Source: an uncultured bacterium (GTDB taxonomy: Bacteria > Bacillota > Clostridia > Christensenellales > QALW01). Taken from it: 27,472 nt of DNA. The position numbers and the translations under genes were made by a program. The notes under the pieces are model-generated. The model was given only the letters and a program-made list of their open reading frames with translations. It ran no database searches and was not told the DNA's origin. The stretch is from NCBI GenBank assembly GCA_905214315.1, contig CAJMLN010000024.1, forward strand, positions 1 through 27,472, written 5' to 3'. How positions within the stretch are numbered: position 1 is the stretch's first letter; the number at the start of each line of letters is the position of its first letter. Shown here in pieces: positions 7,795-16,006 of this stretch.

Positions 7795-8781
7795 ATGAAG
7801 CTGTTTCTCTATTCTTTTCGGGAATTTGACGAAAAGGATATTTTTGATGCGTTAAAAGAAAAATACGGGTTTGAATATGGCTTTTCGGCAGAATATCCAA
7901 GCCTGGAAAATGCGGCTTTGGCCAAGGGCTATGATGCGATCAGCATGACGCCCTGTACGATGGATGCAGAGCTGCTCGATGCGTTCTGCGCGTTGGGTGT
8001 AAAGTATGTCGCGGCGCGTTCTATCGGCTATGACCATATTGACATTGCCCATGCCAGGCAACTGGGAATGGGCGTATCCCATGTGACGTATGATCCCGAT
8101 GCTGTGGCGGACTATGCGATTCTTCTGATGCTAATGGGGTGCCGGAAGATGGGGTACATTCTCGAACGTTCCAAATTACAGGATTATTCTCTGATCGGCA
8201 AGCTCGGCCGGGATATCGGCGACTGCACGGTGGGAATTATCGGCGCCGGACAGATCGGCAGGACGGTGATACGCCATCTTTCCGCTTTTGAAAGCCGTAT
8301 TTTGGCCTATGATCTTTATCCGAATGAAGATATGAAAGCTTATTGCCAATATGTTTCGCTGGAAGAGCTTATCAGGCAAAGCGATATTATCAGTATTCAT
8401 GCGCCTGCTTCCAAAGAAAATTATCATCTGCTTGGCAGGCAGGAGTTTGATGCGATGAAGCCCGGTGTTATGCTGATTAATACGGCCAGAGGGACGCTGA
8501 TTGATACCGATGCGCTGATTGAAAATCTTATTTCCGGTAAGGTGAGCTTTGCAGGGCTGGATGTTTTGGAGAAAGAGGACGGACTTTACTATCATAACCG
8601 TATGGGGGACTGCATTGATAATGTGCAGATGGCCCAGCTGCGCGCTTTCCCGAATGTAGTGCTTACGCCGCATACGGCGTTTTATACGAAAAAAGTAGTT
8701 TACAGTATGGCGGAAAATGTGGTTAAATGCGTTTTTGATATGCAGAACAGGAAAGAAAATCCGCTGATTAACACATACTGA
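7795..8781 (+). CDS. D-2-hydroxyacid dehydrogenase (D-lactate dehydrogenase/VanH-like)
   Basis: A 328-residue NAD-dependent enzyme of the D-isomer-specific 2-hydroxyacid dehydrogenase family. The nucleotide-binding motif GAGQIG is at 150-155. The catalytic residues are Arg232 (NTARG), Glu259 (LDVLEKE) and His293 (TPHTA). Strong family features are RSIGYDHID (75-83) and PDAVADYAILLMLM (101-114), closest in my recall to fermentative D-lactate dehydrogenase and VanH. These enzymes reduce pyruvate to D-lactate; the exact substrate here is inferred. No vanA or vanX-type genes lie nearby, so a resistance role is not supported. It has a strong binding site (GGAGG about six bases before ATG) and is the last gene before a terminator, in a likely operon with sufC, sufB and the DUF898-like gene. 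Confidence 0.9.
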   Translation: MKLFLYSFREFDEKDIFDALKEKYGFEYGFSAEYPSLENAALAKGYDAISMTPCTMDAELLDAFCALGVKYVAARSIGYDHIDIAHARQLGMGVSHVTYDPDAVADYAILLMLMGCRKMGYILERSKLQDYSLIGKLGRDIGDCTVGIIGAGQIGRTVIRHLSAFESRILAYDLYPNEDMKAYCQYVSLEELIRQSDIISIHAPASKENYHLLGRQEFDAMKPGVMLINTARGTLIDTDALIENLISGKVSFAGLDVLEKEDGLYYHNRMGDCIDNVQMAQLRAFPNVVLTPHTAFYTKKVVYSMAENVVKCVFDMQNRKENPLINTY

Positions 8782-8790
8782 GCTTTTTAT

Positions 8791-8825
8791 GCCCTGCAAA
8801 GCTTGCTTTTGCAGGGTGTATTTTT
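8791..8825 (+). terminator. Terminator ending the suf-dehydrogenase unit
   Basis: CCCTGCAAA (8792-8800) pairs with TTTGCAGGG (8808-8816) around a 7-base loop, followed by TGTA and five T (8821-8825). Confidence 0.85.
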
Positions 8826-8835
8826 ATGATTCTGA

Positions 8836-8864
8836 TTGACTAAAATTGCATTTTTGAGTAAAAT
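8836..8864 (+). promoter_or_regulatory. Sigma-A promoter for the aromatic amino acid operon
   Basis: TTGACT (8836-8841), a 17-base spacer and TAAAAT (8859-8864). The leader to the DAHP synthase ATG is about 60 bases, too short for a T-box riboswitch. Confidence 0.75.
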
Positions 8865-8933
8865 TATAGTAAGAACGATAGGGGGATTCTGCTAAAGAAA
8901 GCTCCCGCGGTTCAAGGCATAGGAGGAAGAAAG

Positions 8934-9938
8934 ATGATTGCAGTAATAAAATCAGGCACAGCGCAGAAACAAGTGGATAATTTAATCCAGTGGCTTGGCT
9001 CGCAGGGCATTACCGCGCATATTTCCCAAGGGGAATATCAAACGGTTTTAGGGCTTGTGGGCGACACTTCAAAGATAGATATTGAGCTTCTTGAAAATCT
9101 TGAGATCGTTGAGACCGTAAAAAGGATCAGCGAGCCTTTTAAAAGCGCCAACAGAAAATTTCATCCCGATGACACGGTGGTGGATGTAAACGGCATTAAA
9201 ATTGGCGGCGGCAATTTTGCCGTTATTGCCGGTCCGTGCTCGGTGGAATCGGAGGAGCAGATCATTGAAGTTGCCCAGCGGGTGAAGGCTGCGGGAGCCA
9301 AGTTCCTGCGCGGCGGCGCATTTAAGCCAAGAACCTCGCCGTATGATTTCCAGGGACTTCAGGCCGACGGACTGGAGCTTTTAAAGGTGGCAAAAAAGAT
9401 TACCGGCATGCCTATTGTAACGGAGATTATGAACGCCAACCATCTGCCGCTGTTTGAGGATGTCGATATCATTCAGGTAGGGGCGCGCAATATGCAGAAC
9501 TTTGAGCTGCTGAAGGAATTGGGCCGCACCAAGAAACCGATTCTGCTCAAACGCGGGCTTGCCAACAATTTAAAGGAGCTTTTGATGAGCGCCGAATATA
9601 TTATGGCCGGCGGCAATGAAAATATCATTCTTTGCGAGCGGGGAATCCGTACCTTTGAAACCTATACCCGCAATACGCTGGATGTTTCCGCGGTTCCCAT
9701 GCTGCATGAGCTGACTCATTTGCCGGTAGTGGTGGATCCCAGCCATGCCAGCGGGATTGCACGCCTGGTAAAGCCTATGGCTATGGCGGCGACGGCGGCC
9801 GGCTGTGACGGACTTATGATTGAAGTACATAACAATCCCTCCAAAGCGCTGTGCGACGGCGCACAGTCCCTTACTCCGGATCAATTTGATGAGGTTGCTG
9901 CCTGTGTTGATGCAATACGCGGGGTGTTAAAGGCATGA
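8934..9938 (+). CDS. aroF: DAHP synthase, type I-beta with N-terminal ferredoxin-like domain
   Basis: A 334-residue 3-deoxy-D-arabino-heptulosonate 7-phosphate synthase. It joins phosphoenolpyruvate and erythrose 4-phosphate in the first step of the shikimate pathway. Residues 1-75 form the ferredoxin-like regulatory domain found in the Thermotoga maritima-type enzyme, where tyrosine (and less phenylalanine) gives feedback inhibition. The barrel begins with FAVIAGPCSVES; Cys102 is the metal ligand. Other ligands fall in VVVDPSHASG (His), MIEVHNNP (Glu) and LCDGAQSL (Asp). AGGAGG (8921-8926) is seven bases before ATG. It is the first gene of the operon, and tyrA overlaps its end by 4 bases. 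Confidence 0.95.
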   Translation: MIAVIKSGTAQKQVDNLIQWLGSQGITAHISQGEYQTVLGLVGDTSKIDIELLENLEIVETVKRISEPFKSANRKFHPDDTVVDVNGIKIGGGNFAVIAGPCSVESEEQIIEVAQRVKAAGAKFLRGGAFKPRTSPYDFQGLQADGLELLKVAKKITGMPIVTEIMNANHLPLFEDVDIIQVGARNMQNFELLKELGRTKKPILLKRGLANNLKELLMSAEYIMAGGNENIILCERGIRTFETYTRNTLDVSAVPMLHELTHLPVVVDPSHASGIARLVKPMAMAATAAGCDGLMIEVHNNPSKALCDGAQSLTPDQFDEVAACVDAIRGVLKA

Positions 9939-10768
9939 CGGTAGGCATCGTTGGCCTTGGCCTGATCGGCGGTTCCTTCGCCAAAGCGCTGAAAAGCTTT
10001 ACCGGGCATACAGTTTATGGCTGTGATACGGATGCTTCTGTTCAGAATTTTGCCGTTTACATGAATGTGATCGACGGTGTGCTGGATGAAAGAACATTAC
10101 CGGAATGCGATTATGTTATTGTTTCCGTTTTTCCTTCCGCGGCGGTAGAATGGATCAAACGGCATACCGAGGATATAAAAAAAGGTGCGATCGTGGTAGA
10201 TTGCTGCGGCATAAAACAGGTTGTTTGCGAAAAATGCTTTCCGTTAGCAAAAGAAAAGGGTTTTGTTTTTATCGGCGGACATCCCATGGCGGGATATCAT
10301 AAATCGGGCCTGAAATATTCGCGCGATACGCTGTATAAAGGAGCGTCTATGATTCTGGTAATGCCGGATACGGAGAATATTGCGCTGCTCTCTTCGGTTA
10401 CTGAATTTTTTAAAGCCCTTGGTTTTAGCAGCATTACCGTAACGGATGCACGGACGCACGATAAAAATATCGCTTTTACCTCACAGCTGGCGCACGTGGT
10501 TTCCAATGCGTATGTAAAAAGCCCGCAGGCAAAGGTTCATAAGGGATTTTCCGCCGGAAGCTATAAGGATCTTACAAGGGTTGCTTATTTAAACGAAGTG
10601 ATGTGGACGGAACTTTTTATGGACAACCGGGAATATTTAAAGGCTGAAATCGATCATATTATTCTGGAATTGAAGAAATACAGCGATGCGCTGGAGGCGG
10701 GCGATGCAGAAGCTATGCAGGCATTGCTCAAGGACGGTAAAATAAGAAAGGAAAGCATTGATAAGTGA
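9935..10768 (+). CDS. tyrA: Prephenate dehydrogenase
   Basis: A 277-residue enzyme that oxidatively decarboxylates prephenate to 4-hydroxyphenylpyruvate, the branch to tyrosine. The N-terminal Rossmann motif GLGLIG is at 7-12, the HPMAG motif at 116-120, and the probable catalytic His187 lies in SQLAHVVSNA. There is no ACT or chorismate mutase domain; mutase activity is supplied by the PheA protein downstream. The start overlaps the aroF stop in an ATGA junction, which points to translational coupling. The length is short, close to the core catalytic region of the family. A closely related arogenate dehydrogenase activity cannot be ruled out from sequence. Confidence 0.93.
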   Translation: MTVGIVGLGLIGGSFAKALKSFTGHTVYGCDTDASVQNFAVYMNVIDGVLDERTLPECDYVIVSVFPSAAVEWIKRHTEDIKKGAIVVDCCGIKQVVCEKCFPLAKEKGFVFIGGHPMAGYHKSGLKYSRDTLYKGASMILVMPDTENIALLSSVTEFFKALGFSSITVTDARTHDKNIAFTSQLAHVVSNAYVKSPQAKVHKGFSAGSYKDLTRVAYLNEVMWTELFMDNREYLKAEIDHIILELKKYSDALEAGDAEAMQALLKDGKIRKESIDK

Positions 10769-11814
10769 GACAGGTGCGCGTTAACGCTTCCAAAACATAT
10801 GATATTTTAATAGAGTCCGGACTGCTTCTCCGCGCAGGGACGCTTTGCCGGGAGCGCTTCGGGCTTTGCCGCGTATGTATTCTTACCGATGACACGGTGG
10901 ATGCCCTCTATGGCGCCGCGGTTCAGCAAAGCTTTGAGAATGCCGGCTATTCGGTGGAAAAAATCGTCGTTCCTCACGGGGAGGAATCCAAAAGCACGGC
11001 AAATTTATTGGATATTGTCAACAGACTTGCTCAAATGCGTTTTACCCGCAGTGATATGCTGGTAGCGCTTGGCGGCGGCGTGGTGGGAGATCTTTGCGGC
11101 TTCTGCGCGGCAACATATATGAGGGGAATTCGTTTTATTCAGCTGCCGACCACACTTTTGGCCGCGGTGGATTCTTCCGTAGGCGGAAAAACGGCAGTTA
11201 ATTTGCCGGCAGGCAAAAATATGTTCGGTGCGTTCTGGCAGCCGTCTCTGGTGCTGTGTGATACAGACGCCCTGCAGACCCTGGATAAAAAAATATTTGC
11301 CGACGGTACTGCGGAAATCATCAAATACGGCATGATCCGGGACGCAGAGCTTTTTGCATGGCTGGAAGCGGGAGACTGGAACCGGGAAGAGGTGATTGCC
11401 CGGTGCGTGGAGATCAAACGGGATGTCGTTCATCAGGATGAATTTGATACCGGGTTACGGCAGATCCTGAATTTCGGCCATACCGTAGGGCATGCGGTGG
11501 AAAGCTTAAGCCATTTTGAAATATCGCACGGAAGCGCCGTTGCCATCGGAATGGTGATAGTAACACGCGCAATCTGTCGGCAGGGAATGGCTAAAGAAGA
11601 CATGCTTGCCCGGCTTATAAAAACTCTGGAGGCCAATGGGCTGCCTGTAAGCTGCGGTTTTCGTGCCGAAGAGCTGTTTGAAAAAGCTGTAGGCGATAAA
11701 AAACGCGAGGGAGACAGGATCCATTTGATTGCGGTAAAGGAATTGGGCAAGGCGGAAATGATCAGCATGGAGCTTGTGCAGCTGAAAGAACTCATACGAT
11801 TGGGGCTTGCGTAA
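10765..11814 (+). CDS. aroB: 3-Dehydroquinate synthase
   Basis: A 349-residue NAD- and metal-dependent enzyme that cyclises DAHP to 3-dehydroquinate, the second step of the shikimate pathway. It shows GGGVVGD (103-109), PTTLLAAVDSSVGGKT (128-143), Glu184 in AEIIKYG and the metal-binding His residues of NFGHTVGHAVE. The start is GTG at 10765, overlapping the tyrA stop in GTGA; an in-frame GTG at 10774 is possible but less likely. The length is normal for the family. It depends on coupling to tyrA, since only a weak AAGGA is seen upstream. Confidence 0.95.
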   Translation: MRQVRVNASKTYDILIESGLLLRAGTLCRERFGLCRVCILTDDTVDALYGAAVQQSFENAGYSVEKIVVPHGEESKSTANLLDIVNRLAQMRFTRSDMLVALGGGVVGDLCGFCAATYMRGIRFIQLPTTLLAAVDSSVGGKTAVNLPAGKNMFGAFWQPSLVLCDTDALQTLDKKIFADGTAEIIKYGMIRDAELFAWLEAGDWNREEVIARCVEIKRDVVHQDEFDTGLRQILNFGHTVGHAVESLSHFEISHGSAVAIGMVIVTRAICRQGMAKEDMLARLIKTLEANGLPVSCGFRAEELFEKAVGDKKREGDRIHLIAVKELGKAEMISMELVQLKELIRLGLA

Positions 11815-13076
11815 TGGAGGTTTTGTTAAACGGCGGAGCGCTTGGCGGTACCGTAGAGGCCATTGCTTCCAAATCTCACGTGCACCGGCTTTTAATCTGT
11901 GCGGCGCTTGCCGATCAGAAAACGGTCATAAAAGATAGTATTCCTTCTAAAGATATTCTGGCTACCGCGGGCTGTCTCAATGACTATCTTGCGCAGATAG
12001 AAATAAGCGGAGCGGATATAACGGTGCTTCCGTACCCGGAGCCTAAGGCGAAGCCGCTGCTGGACTGCACCGAGAGCGGCTCTACCTATCGCTTTCTTAT
12101 ACCTGTGGCCTGCGCCGAGGGGATGCCGGCGGTCTTTACCGGAAGCTCCCGGCTGGCAGAGCGTCCGCTTTCACCGCTTTATGAATTGCTTTGCGAACAT
12201 GGCTGTACGCTTTCAGAACAAGGGGTTTTTCCTTTCTCTGTAAAGGGAAAACTAGAACCCGGCGATTTTTTGATTGACGGCGGCGTAAGCTCTCAGTTTA
12301 TCAGCGGCCTGCTGCTGGCGCTTCCACTTTTGGCGGGGGACAGCAGGATTCAAATTACGGGAAAGCTGCAGTCGTATCCATATATTAAAATGACGCTGGA
12401 TGCGCTGCAAACCTTTTCTGTAAAGGTTAAGGAAGAGAAGCGGGAATTTTACATCAGGGGCGGCCAGCGTTTTATCAGCCCGGGAAGCATCCGTGCCGAG
12501 GGAGATTGGTCCAATGCCGCATTTTTTGCGGTAATGGGGGCGTTTTCGTCTGCGGGGATTACCATCAAAGGCCTGTGGCAGGATTCTTTGCAGGGAGATA
12601 AAGCAATTCTGGATATTTTGGCAAGATGCGGGGCGGTAATAGAAATCCGGGAGGATGCAGTTAAGGTAAAGCGGGGAAAGCTCAAGGGCATGGAGATTGA
12701 CGCGGCGCAGATTCCTGATCTGGTGCCGGTTCTGGCCGTTCTGGCCTGCGGCGCTGAGGGAAAAACCGTGATTTATAACGCCGAAAGACTGCGGCTGAAG
12801 GAGAGTGACAGAATTGAAACCGTTTTTCATATGATCGCTTCTCTCGGCGGAGATATTACCGTAACGAAGGACGGTTTTATCATTCAGGGAACGGGGTCTT
12901 TGCGGGGAGGGAACGTCGACGGCGCCAATGATCACCGGATAGTAATGGCTGCTTCGGCTGCATCCTGCCTTTGCCGGGAACCGGTCAGAATCCATGGAGC
13001 CGAAGCCGTGGAAAAATCTTATCCCTGTTTTTTTGAAGACATGAAAAAGCTGGGAGCTTTTTTAAAGAAAATATAG
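11814..13076 (+). CDS. aroA: EPSP synthase (3-phosphoshikimate 1-carboxyvinyltransferase)
   Basis: A 420-residue enzyme that transfers the enolpyruvyl group of PEP to shikimate 3-phosphate. The N-terminal SKSHVHR motif contains Lys20 and Arg25 for substrate binding. SSQFISG (159-165) binds shikimate phosphate. Catalytic Asp302 (PDLVP) and Glu330 (RLRLKESDRI) match E. coli Asp313 and Glu341, and NDHRIVMAAS lies near the C-terminus. The PEP-site loop reads ESGSTYRFL (87-95) in place of the common NAGTAMR/LGNSGTAxR, as in a divergent clostridial subgroup. The start overlaps the aroB stop by one base (TAATG). Confidence 0.95.
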   Translation: MEVLLNGGALGGTVEAIASKSHVHRLLICAALADQKTVIKDSIPSKDILATAGCLNDYLAQIEISGADITVLPYPEPKAKPLLDCTESGSTYRFLIPVACAEGMPAVFTGSSRLAERPLSPLYELLCEHGCTLSEQGVFPFSVKGKLEPGDFLIDGGVSSQFISGLLLALPLLAGDSRIQITGKLQSYPYIKMTLDALQTFSVKVKEEKREFYIRGGQRFISPGSIRAEGDWSNAAFFAVMGAFSSAGITIKGLWQDSLQGDKAILDILARCGAVIEIREDAVKVKRGKLKGMEIDAAQIPDLVPVLAVLACGAEGKTVIYNAERLRLKESDRIETVFHMIASLGGDITVTKDGFIIQGTGSLRGGNVDGANDHRIVMAASAASCLCREPVRIHGAEAVEKSYPCFFEDMKKLGAFLKKI

Positions 13077-13087
13077 GAGAATTTGAG

Positions 13088-14230
13088 ATGGACATTGAAG
13101 AATTGAGAACAAAAATTGATACTATTGATTCACAGCTGGTAAAACTTTTGCGTGAAAGGCTGGAAATTGCCGCTTCTATTGCCGCTTATAAAAAAGAAAG
13201 AGATCTGCCTGTGCTGGATCGTTCCCGGGAGAGGGAACTGCTGAGCAGGGTGGCTGCACAGGCCGGCAAGGAATACGAGGCGGAGGCGAGAATTTTCTTT
13301 AATACGCTGCTGGGGTTAAGCCGTTCTTATCAAAATAAGTTGATGGAAAGCAGCAGTTCTTATAGTGAAAAAATAGACGCGGCGATCAACAGCACTGAAA
13401 AGATATTCCCTGAAAGCGCGTTGGTTGCCTGCCAGGGGGTAGAGGGATCGTATTCTCAGCAGGCCTGCGAAAAGATGTTTGCATCGCCCGGCTTTATGTT
13501 TTTAAATACCTGGGAGGGTGTTTTTCAGGCAGTAAACAGCGGTCTGTGCCGCTACGGCGTGCTTCCGCTTGAAAACAGCAACGCCGGTTCTGTCAACAGA
13601 ATTTATGATTTGCTGGCGGTGTATAATTTCAGTATTGTGCGCAGTACCCGGCTGCAGGTCAACCACAGTATTTTAACCAAGAAGGGCGTTAAGCTGGAAG
13701 ATATCAAAGAAATTTATTCGCATGAGCAGGCCATTAAGCAGTGCAGTGAGCTATTGCAGTCTATGAAAAACGTAAAGGTACATACCTGCGATAATACCGC
13801 TATGGCTGCAAAGATGGTGGCCGAGTCAGACAGAAAGGACATTGCCGCAATTTCCTCGAAGCTGTGCGGGGAGTTGTATGGGCTTGAAGTGCTGAAGGAA
13901 GCGGTGCAGAACAGCGGAAACAATTATACGCGGTTTATCTGCATCAGCAAAAATCTGGAAATTTATCCCGGCGCGAATAAAACCAGCCTTATGATCGTAA
14001 CCTCGCATAAGCCCGGATCCCTGTATAATGTTCTGGCAAAATTCTATTGCCTGGGAATTAATATTATTAAGCTGGAAAGCCGTCCGATTCCGGGCCGCGA
14101 TTTTGATTTTATGTTTTATTTTGATATCGATGTTTCGGTATATTCCCCTAAATTTCAGATTCTGCTTTCTCAGCTGGAAAGCGAAGCGGAGCAGTTCCAG
14201 TATCTGGGCAGCTATACTGAGGTGATCTGA
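13088..14230 (+). CDS. pheA: Bifunctional chorismate mutase/prephenate dehydratase (P-protein)
   Basis: A 380-residue fusion. Residues 1-85 are an AroQ-class chorismate mutase (DIEELRTKIDTIDSQLVKLLRER). Residues about 110-290 are prephenate dehydratase, with the catalytic Thr281 in NYTRF and the conserved SHEQA at 211-215. Residues about 297-378 are an ACT domain carrying ESRP (330-333), part of the phenylalanine-binding site, so allosteric inhibition by phenylalanine is expected. It supplies prephenate for both PheA and TyrA and makes phenylpyruvate. It lies 11 bases after aroA and overlaps the next gene by one base (TGATG junction). The length is typical of bacterial P-proteins. Confidence 0.95.
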   Translation: MDIEELRTKIDTIDSQLVKLLRERLEIAASIAAYKKERDLPVLDRSRERELLSRVAAQAGKEYEAEARIFFNTLLGLSRSYQNKLMESSSSYSEKIDAAINSTEKIFPESALVACQGVEGSYSQQACEKMFASPGFMFLNTWEGVFQAVNSGLCRYGVLPLENSNAGSVNRIYDLLAVYNFSIVRSTRLQVNHSILTKKGVKLEDIKEIYSHEQAIKQCSELLQSMKNVKVHTCDNTAMAAKMVAESDRKDIAAISSKLCGELYGLEVLKEAVQNSGNNYTRFICISKNLEIYPGANKTSLMIVTSHKPGSLYNVLAKFYCLGINIIKLESRPIPGRDFDFMFYFDIDVSVYSPKFQILLSQLESEAEQFQYLGSYTEVI

Positions 14231-15480
14231 TGGCGCCTGTTTACGGCCTTTTGGGGGAAAAGCTCGGTCACAGCCTCTCACCGCAAATTCATAAAAAGCT
14301 GTGCGGCTATGCGTACCAGCTGTTTGAAATGCCCCAGAGCAAAGTAGAAGCGTTTGTGACCGGGCGTAGCTTTCAGGCGATCAATGTTACAATACCGTAT
14401 AAGAAAACTGTAATGCCGCTGTGCGATGTTCTTTCACCGCAGGCAGAGCGCATCGGCAGTGTGAATACGCTGAAGGTGGATGCTGCGGGAAAAATTCATG
14501 GATTTAATACGGATTATTACGGATTTTCTTATTTGCTTAAGCGGGCGGGAATCGATCCGGGGGGCAAGAAGGTTATTATATTGGGCAGCGGCGGCTCCAG
14601 CGTGACGGTACAGGCTGTTTTGAGTGACGGCCATGCCGGACAGATGGTTGTAATTTCACGCAGAGGGCAAGATAATTATCAAAACCTTGCGCGCCATTTT
14701 GATGCGCAGATTATTGTCAACACTACGCCGGTGGGAATGTTTCCTCAAAATTTGGAGGTACCGATCGACCTTTCCCGTTTTTACCGTTGTGAGGCTGTGG
14801 TGGATATTATTTATAATCCTCTGCAAACCCGGTTATTATTGGACGCGGCAAAGCTTGGCATGAAATACAGCAATGGTTTGCCCATGCTCGTAGCGCAGGC
14901 CAAGATGGCTGCGGAAATTTTTACGGATACGCCGCTTGCGGACCGTGAGATTGAACGGGTGATCGGCCAGATGGAAAGAGAGGCCGCCAATATTGTGCTG
15001 ATCGGTATGCCGGGCTGCGGGAAAAGTACCGTTGCCGGAGAGATCGGACGCTTGCTGCAGCGCGAAGTGCTTGATACCGACGTGCTTTGTACAGAGGCTG
15101 CCGGTAAAAGTATTCCGGAAATTTTTGCCTTAGATGGGGAAGAGGCGTTCCGGGAAATAGAGAGTCGTGCGGCAAATACAGCCGGTAGCCGGCTGGGCGC
15201 CGTTATAGCCACCGGCGGAGGAATTGTAAAACGACCGGAGAATTTTAACAGCCTGAAGCAAAACGGATTTATTGTGTTTTTAGAGCGTCCGCTGGACGAA
15301 TTGGCTATCGAAGGACGTCCGCTTTCCACAGATATACGGAAATTACAGCGTTTGTATGAGGAACGGTATCCTCTGTATTGCCGTTTTTGTGATAAAAAAG
15401 TGGCTGTTGCTTCCAACGGTATGGAAACAGCAGAGTTAGTCATACAGCAATTTAAAGAATTTTTTGGAGCAAACGAATGA
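14230..15480 (+). CDS. aroE-aroK: AroE-AroK fusion: shikimate dehydrogenase/shikimate kinase
   Basis: A 416-residue bifunctional enzyme. Residues 1-250 are shikimate dehydrogenase: LGHSLSPQIH (12-21), catalytic Lys58 in NVTIPYKK and Asp95 in GFNTD, and a nucleotide loop LGSGGSS (118-124). Residues about 253-416 are shikimate kinase: Walker A GMPGCGKST (259-267), DTD (282-284), Arg308 in FREIE, GGG (329-331) and the lid region RPLDELAIEGRPL. The fusion performs two consecutive pathway steps, 3-dehydroshikimate to shikimate to shikimate 3-phosphate, before AroA. The dehydrogenase part is slightly short, and its usual acidic or basic NADP-selective loop reads ISRRGQ, favouring NADP. The frame is continuous with no stop or start between the domains. 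Confidence 0.94.
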   Translation: MAPVYGLLGEKLGHSLSPQIHKKLCGYAYQLFEMPQSKVEAFVTGRSFQAINVTIPYKKTVMPLCDVLSPQAERIGSVNTLKVDAAGKIHGFNTDYYGFSYLLKRAGIDPGGKKVIILGSGGSSVTVQAVLSDGHAGQMVVISRRGQDNYQNLARHFDAQIIVNTTPVGMFPQNLEVPIDLSRFYRCEAVVDIIYNPLQTRLLLDAAKLGMKYSNGLPMLVAQAKMAAEIFTDTPLADREIERVIGQMEREAANIVLIGMPGCGKSTVAGEIGRLLQREVLDTDVLCTEAAGKSIPEIFALDGEEAFREIESRAANTAGSRLGAVIATGGGIVKRPENFNSLKQNGFIVFLERPLDELAIEGRPLSTDIRKLQRLYEERYPLYCRFCDKKVAVASNGMETAELVIQQFKEFFGANE

Positions 15481-15992
15481 AAATTAAAAAACTTGTACTT
15501 GCTGCCGTTTTTTCGGCGCTTGCCTGCGTGGCAACGCTGGTGATCACTTTTACGCTGCCGGGCGGCGGTTATTTCAATTTGGGAGATTGTATTGTCATTG
15601 CCGCCGGTTGTCTGCTGGGGCCTGCTTATGGTGCGGCCTCTGCCGGTATTGGTACGGCGCTGGCCGATCTGCTGAGCGGATTCCCATTTTATGCTCCGGC
15701 TACGTTGCTGATCAAAGCGGCGATGGCAGCCATTGCTTGGCTGTTATTTACAAAATTGAAAAAACGTATTCCCAAAGCGGGACCGGTTGCCGCTGCCGTG
15801 GCATCGGTATGTGCTGAAGTGCTTATGATTGCCGGATACTTTATTTTTGAATGTTTTTTGCTTGGTACGGAGGCTGCGGTCGTGGATATCACCGGCAACG
15901 CGCTTCAGGGCTGCGCGGGCGTTATTACCGGTTCGCTGCTGGTTTGGCTGTTTACGCAAAATAAAACGCTTCACAGTTTTTTCTGTGAATGA
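15477..15992 (+). CDS. ECF transporter substrate-binding (S) component, substrate unknown
   Basis: A 171-residue integral membrane protein with about five or six hydrophobic segments. The pattern YFNLGDCIVIAAGCLLGP, then GIGTALADLLSG and YAPATLLIKA, is characteristic of ECF-type vitamin and micronutrient S components. Such proteins bind the substrate and work with a shared EcfA/EcfA'/EcfT module encoded elsewhere. It overlaps aroE-aroK by 4 bases (ATGA), with GGAG at 15466-15469, and the NAD synthetase gene follows 14 bases later. The context suggests an aromatic or pyridine compound (for example niacin or an aromatic precursor), but the sequence does not reveal the ligand. Confidence 0.85.
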   Translation: MKIKKLVLAAVFSALACVATLVITFTLPGGGYFNLGDCIVIAAGCLLGPAYGAASAGIGTALADLLSGFPFYAPATLLIKAAMAAIAWLLFTKLKKRIPKAGPVAAAVASVCAEVLMIAGYFIFECFLLGTEAAVVDITGNALQGCAGVITGSLLVWLFTQNKTLHSFFCE

Positions 15993-16006
15993 AATAGGTG
16001 AGATAA

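Noticed and set aside
8865..8933. T-box, attenuator or SD-sequestering hairpin before the DAHP synthase gene
   Set aside because: The leader is only about 60 bases and has no T-box motif or terminator. A CTCC (8902-8905) could pair with the binding site, but four base pairs are too few to claim.
12252..12995. Long (-) strand ORF of 247 codons inside aroA
   Set aside because: It is antisense to a gene with complete EPSP synthase motifs and encodes a peptide rich in Arg, His and Gln with no recognisable family.
14811..15443. (-) strand ORF of 210 codons within the aroE-aroK fusion
   Set aside because: It is an antisense shadow rich in Ser and Pro, with no ribosome binding site or known domain.
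15971..15988. Perfect six-base-pair hairpin with a T6 loop at the end of the ECF gene
   Set aside because: It has no T run after the stem, and the next gene follows within 20 bases, so it is not supported as a terminator.
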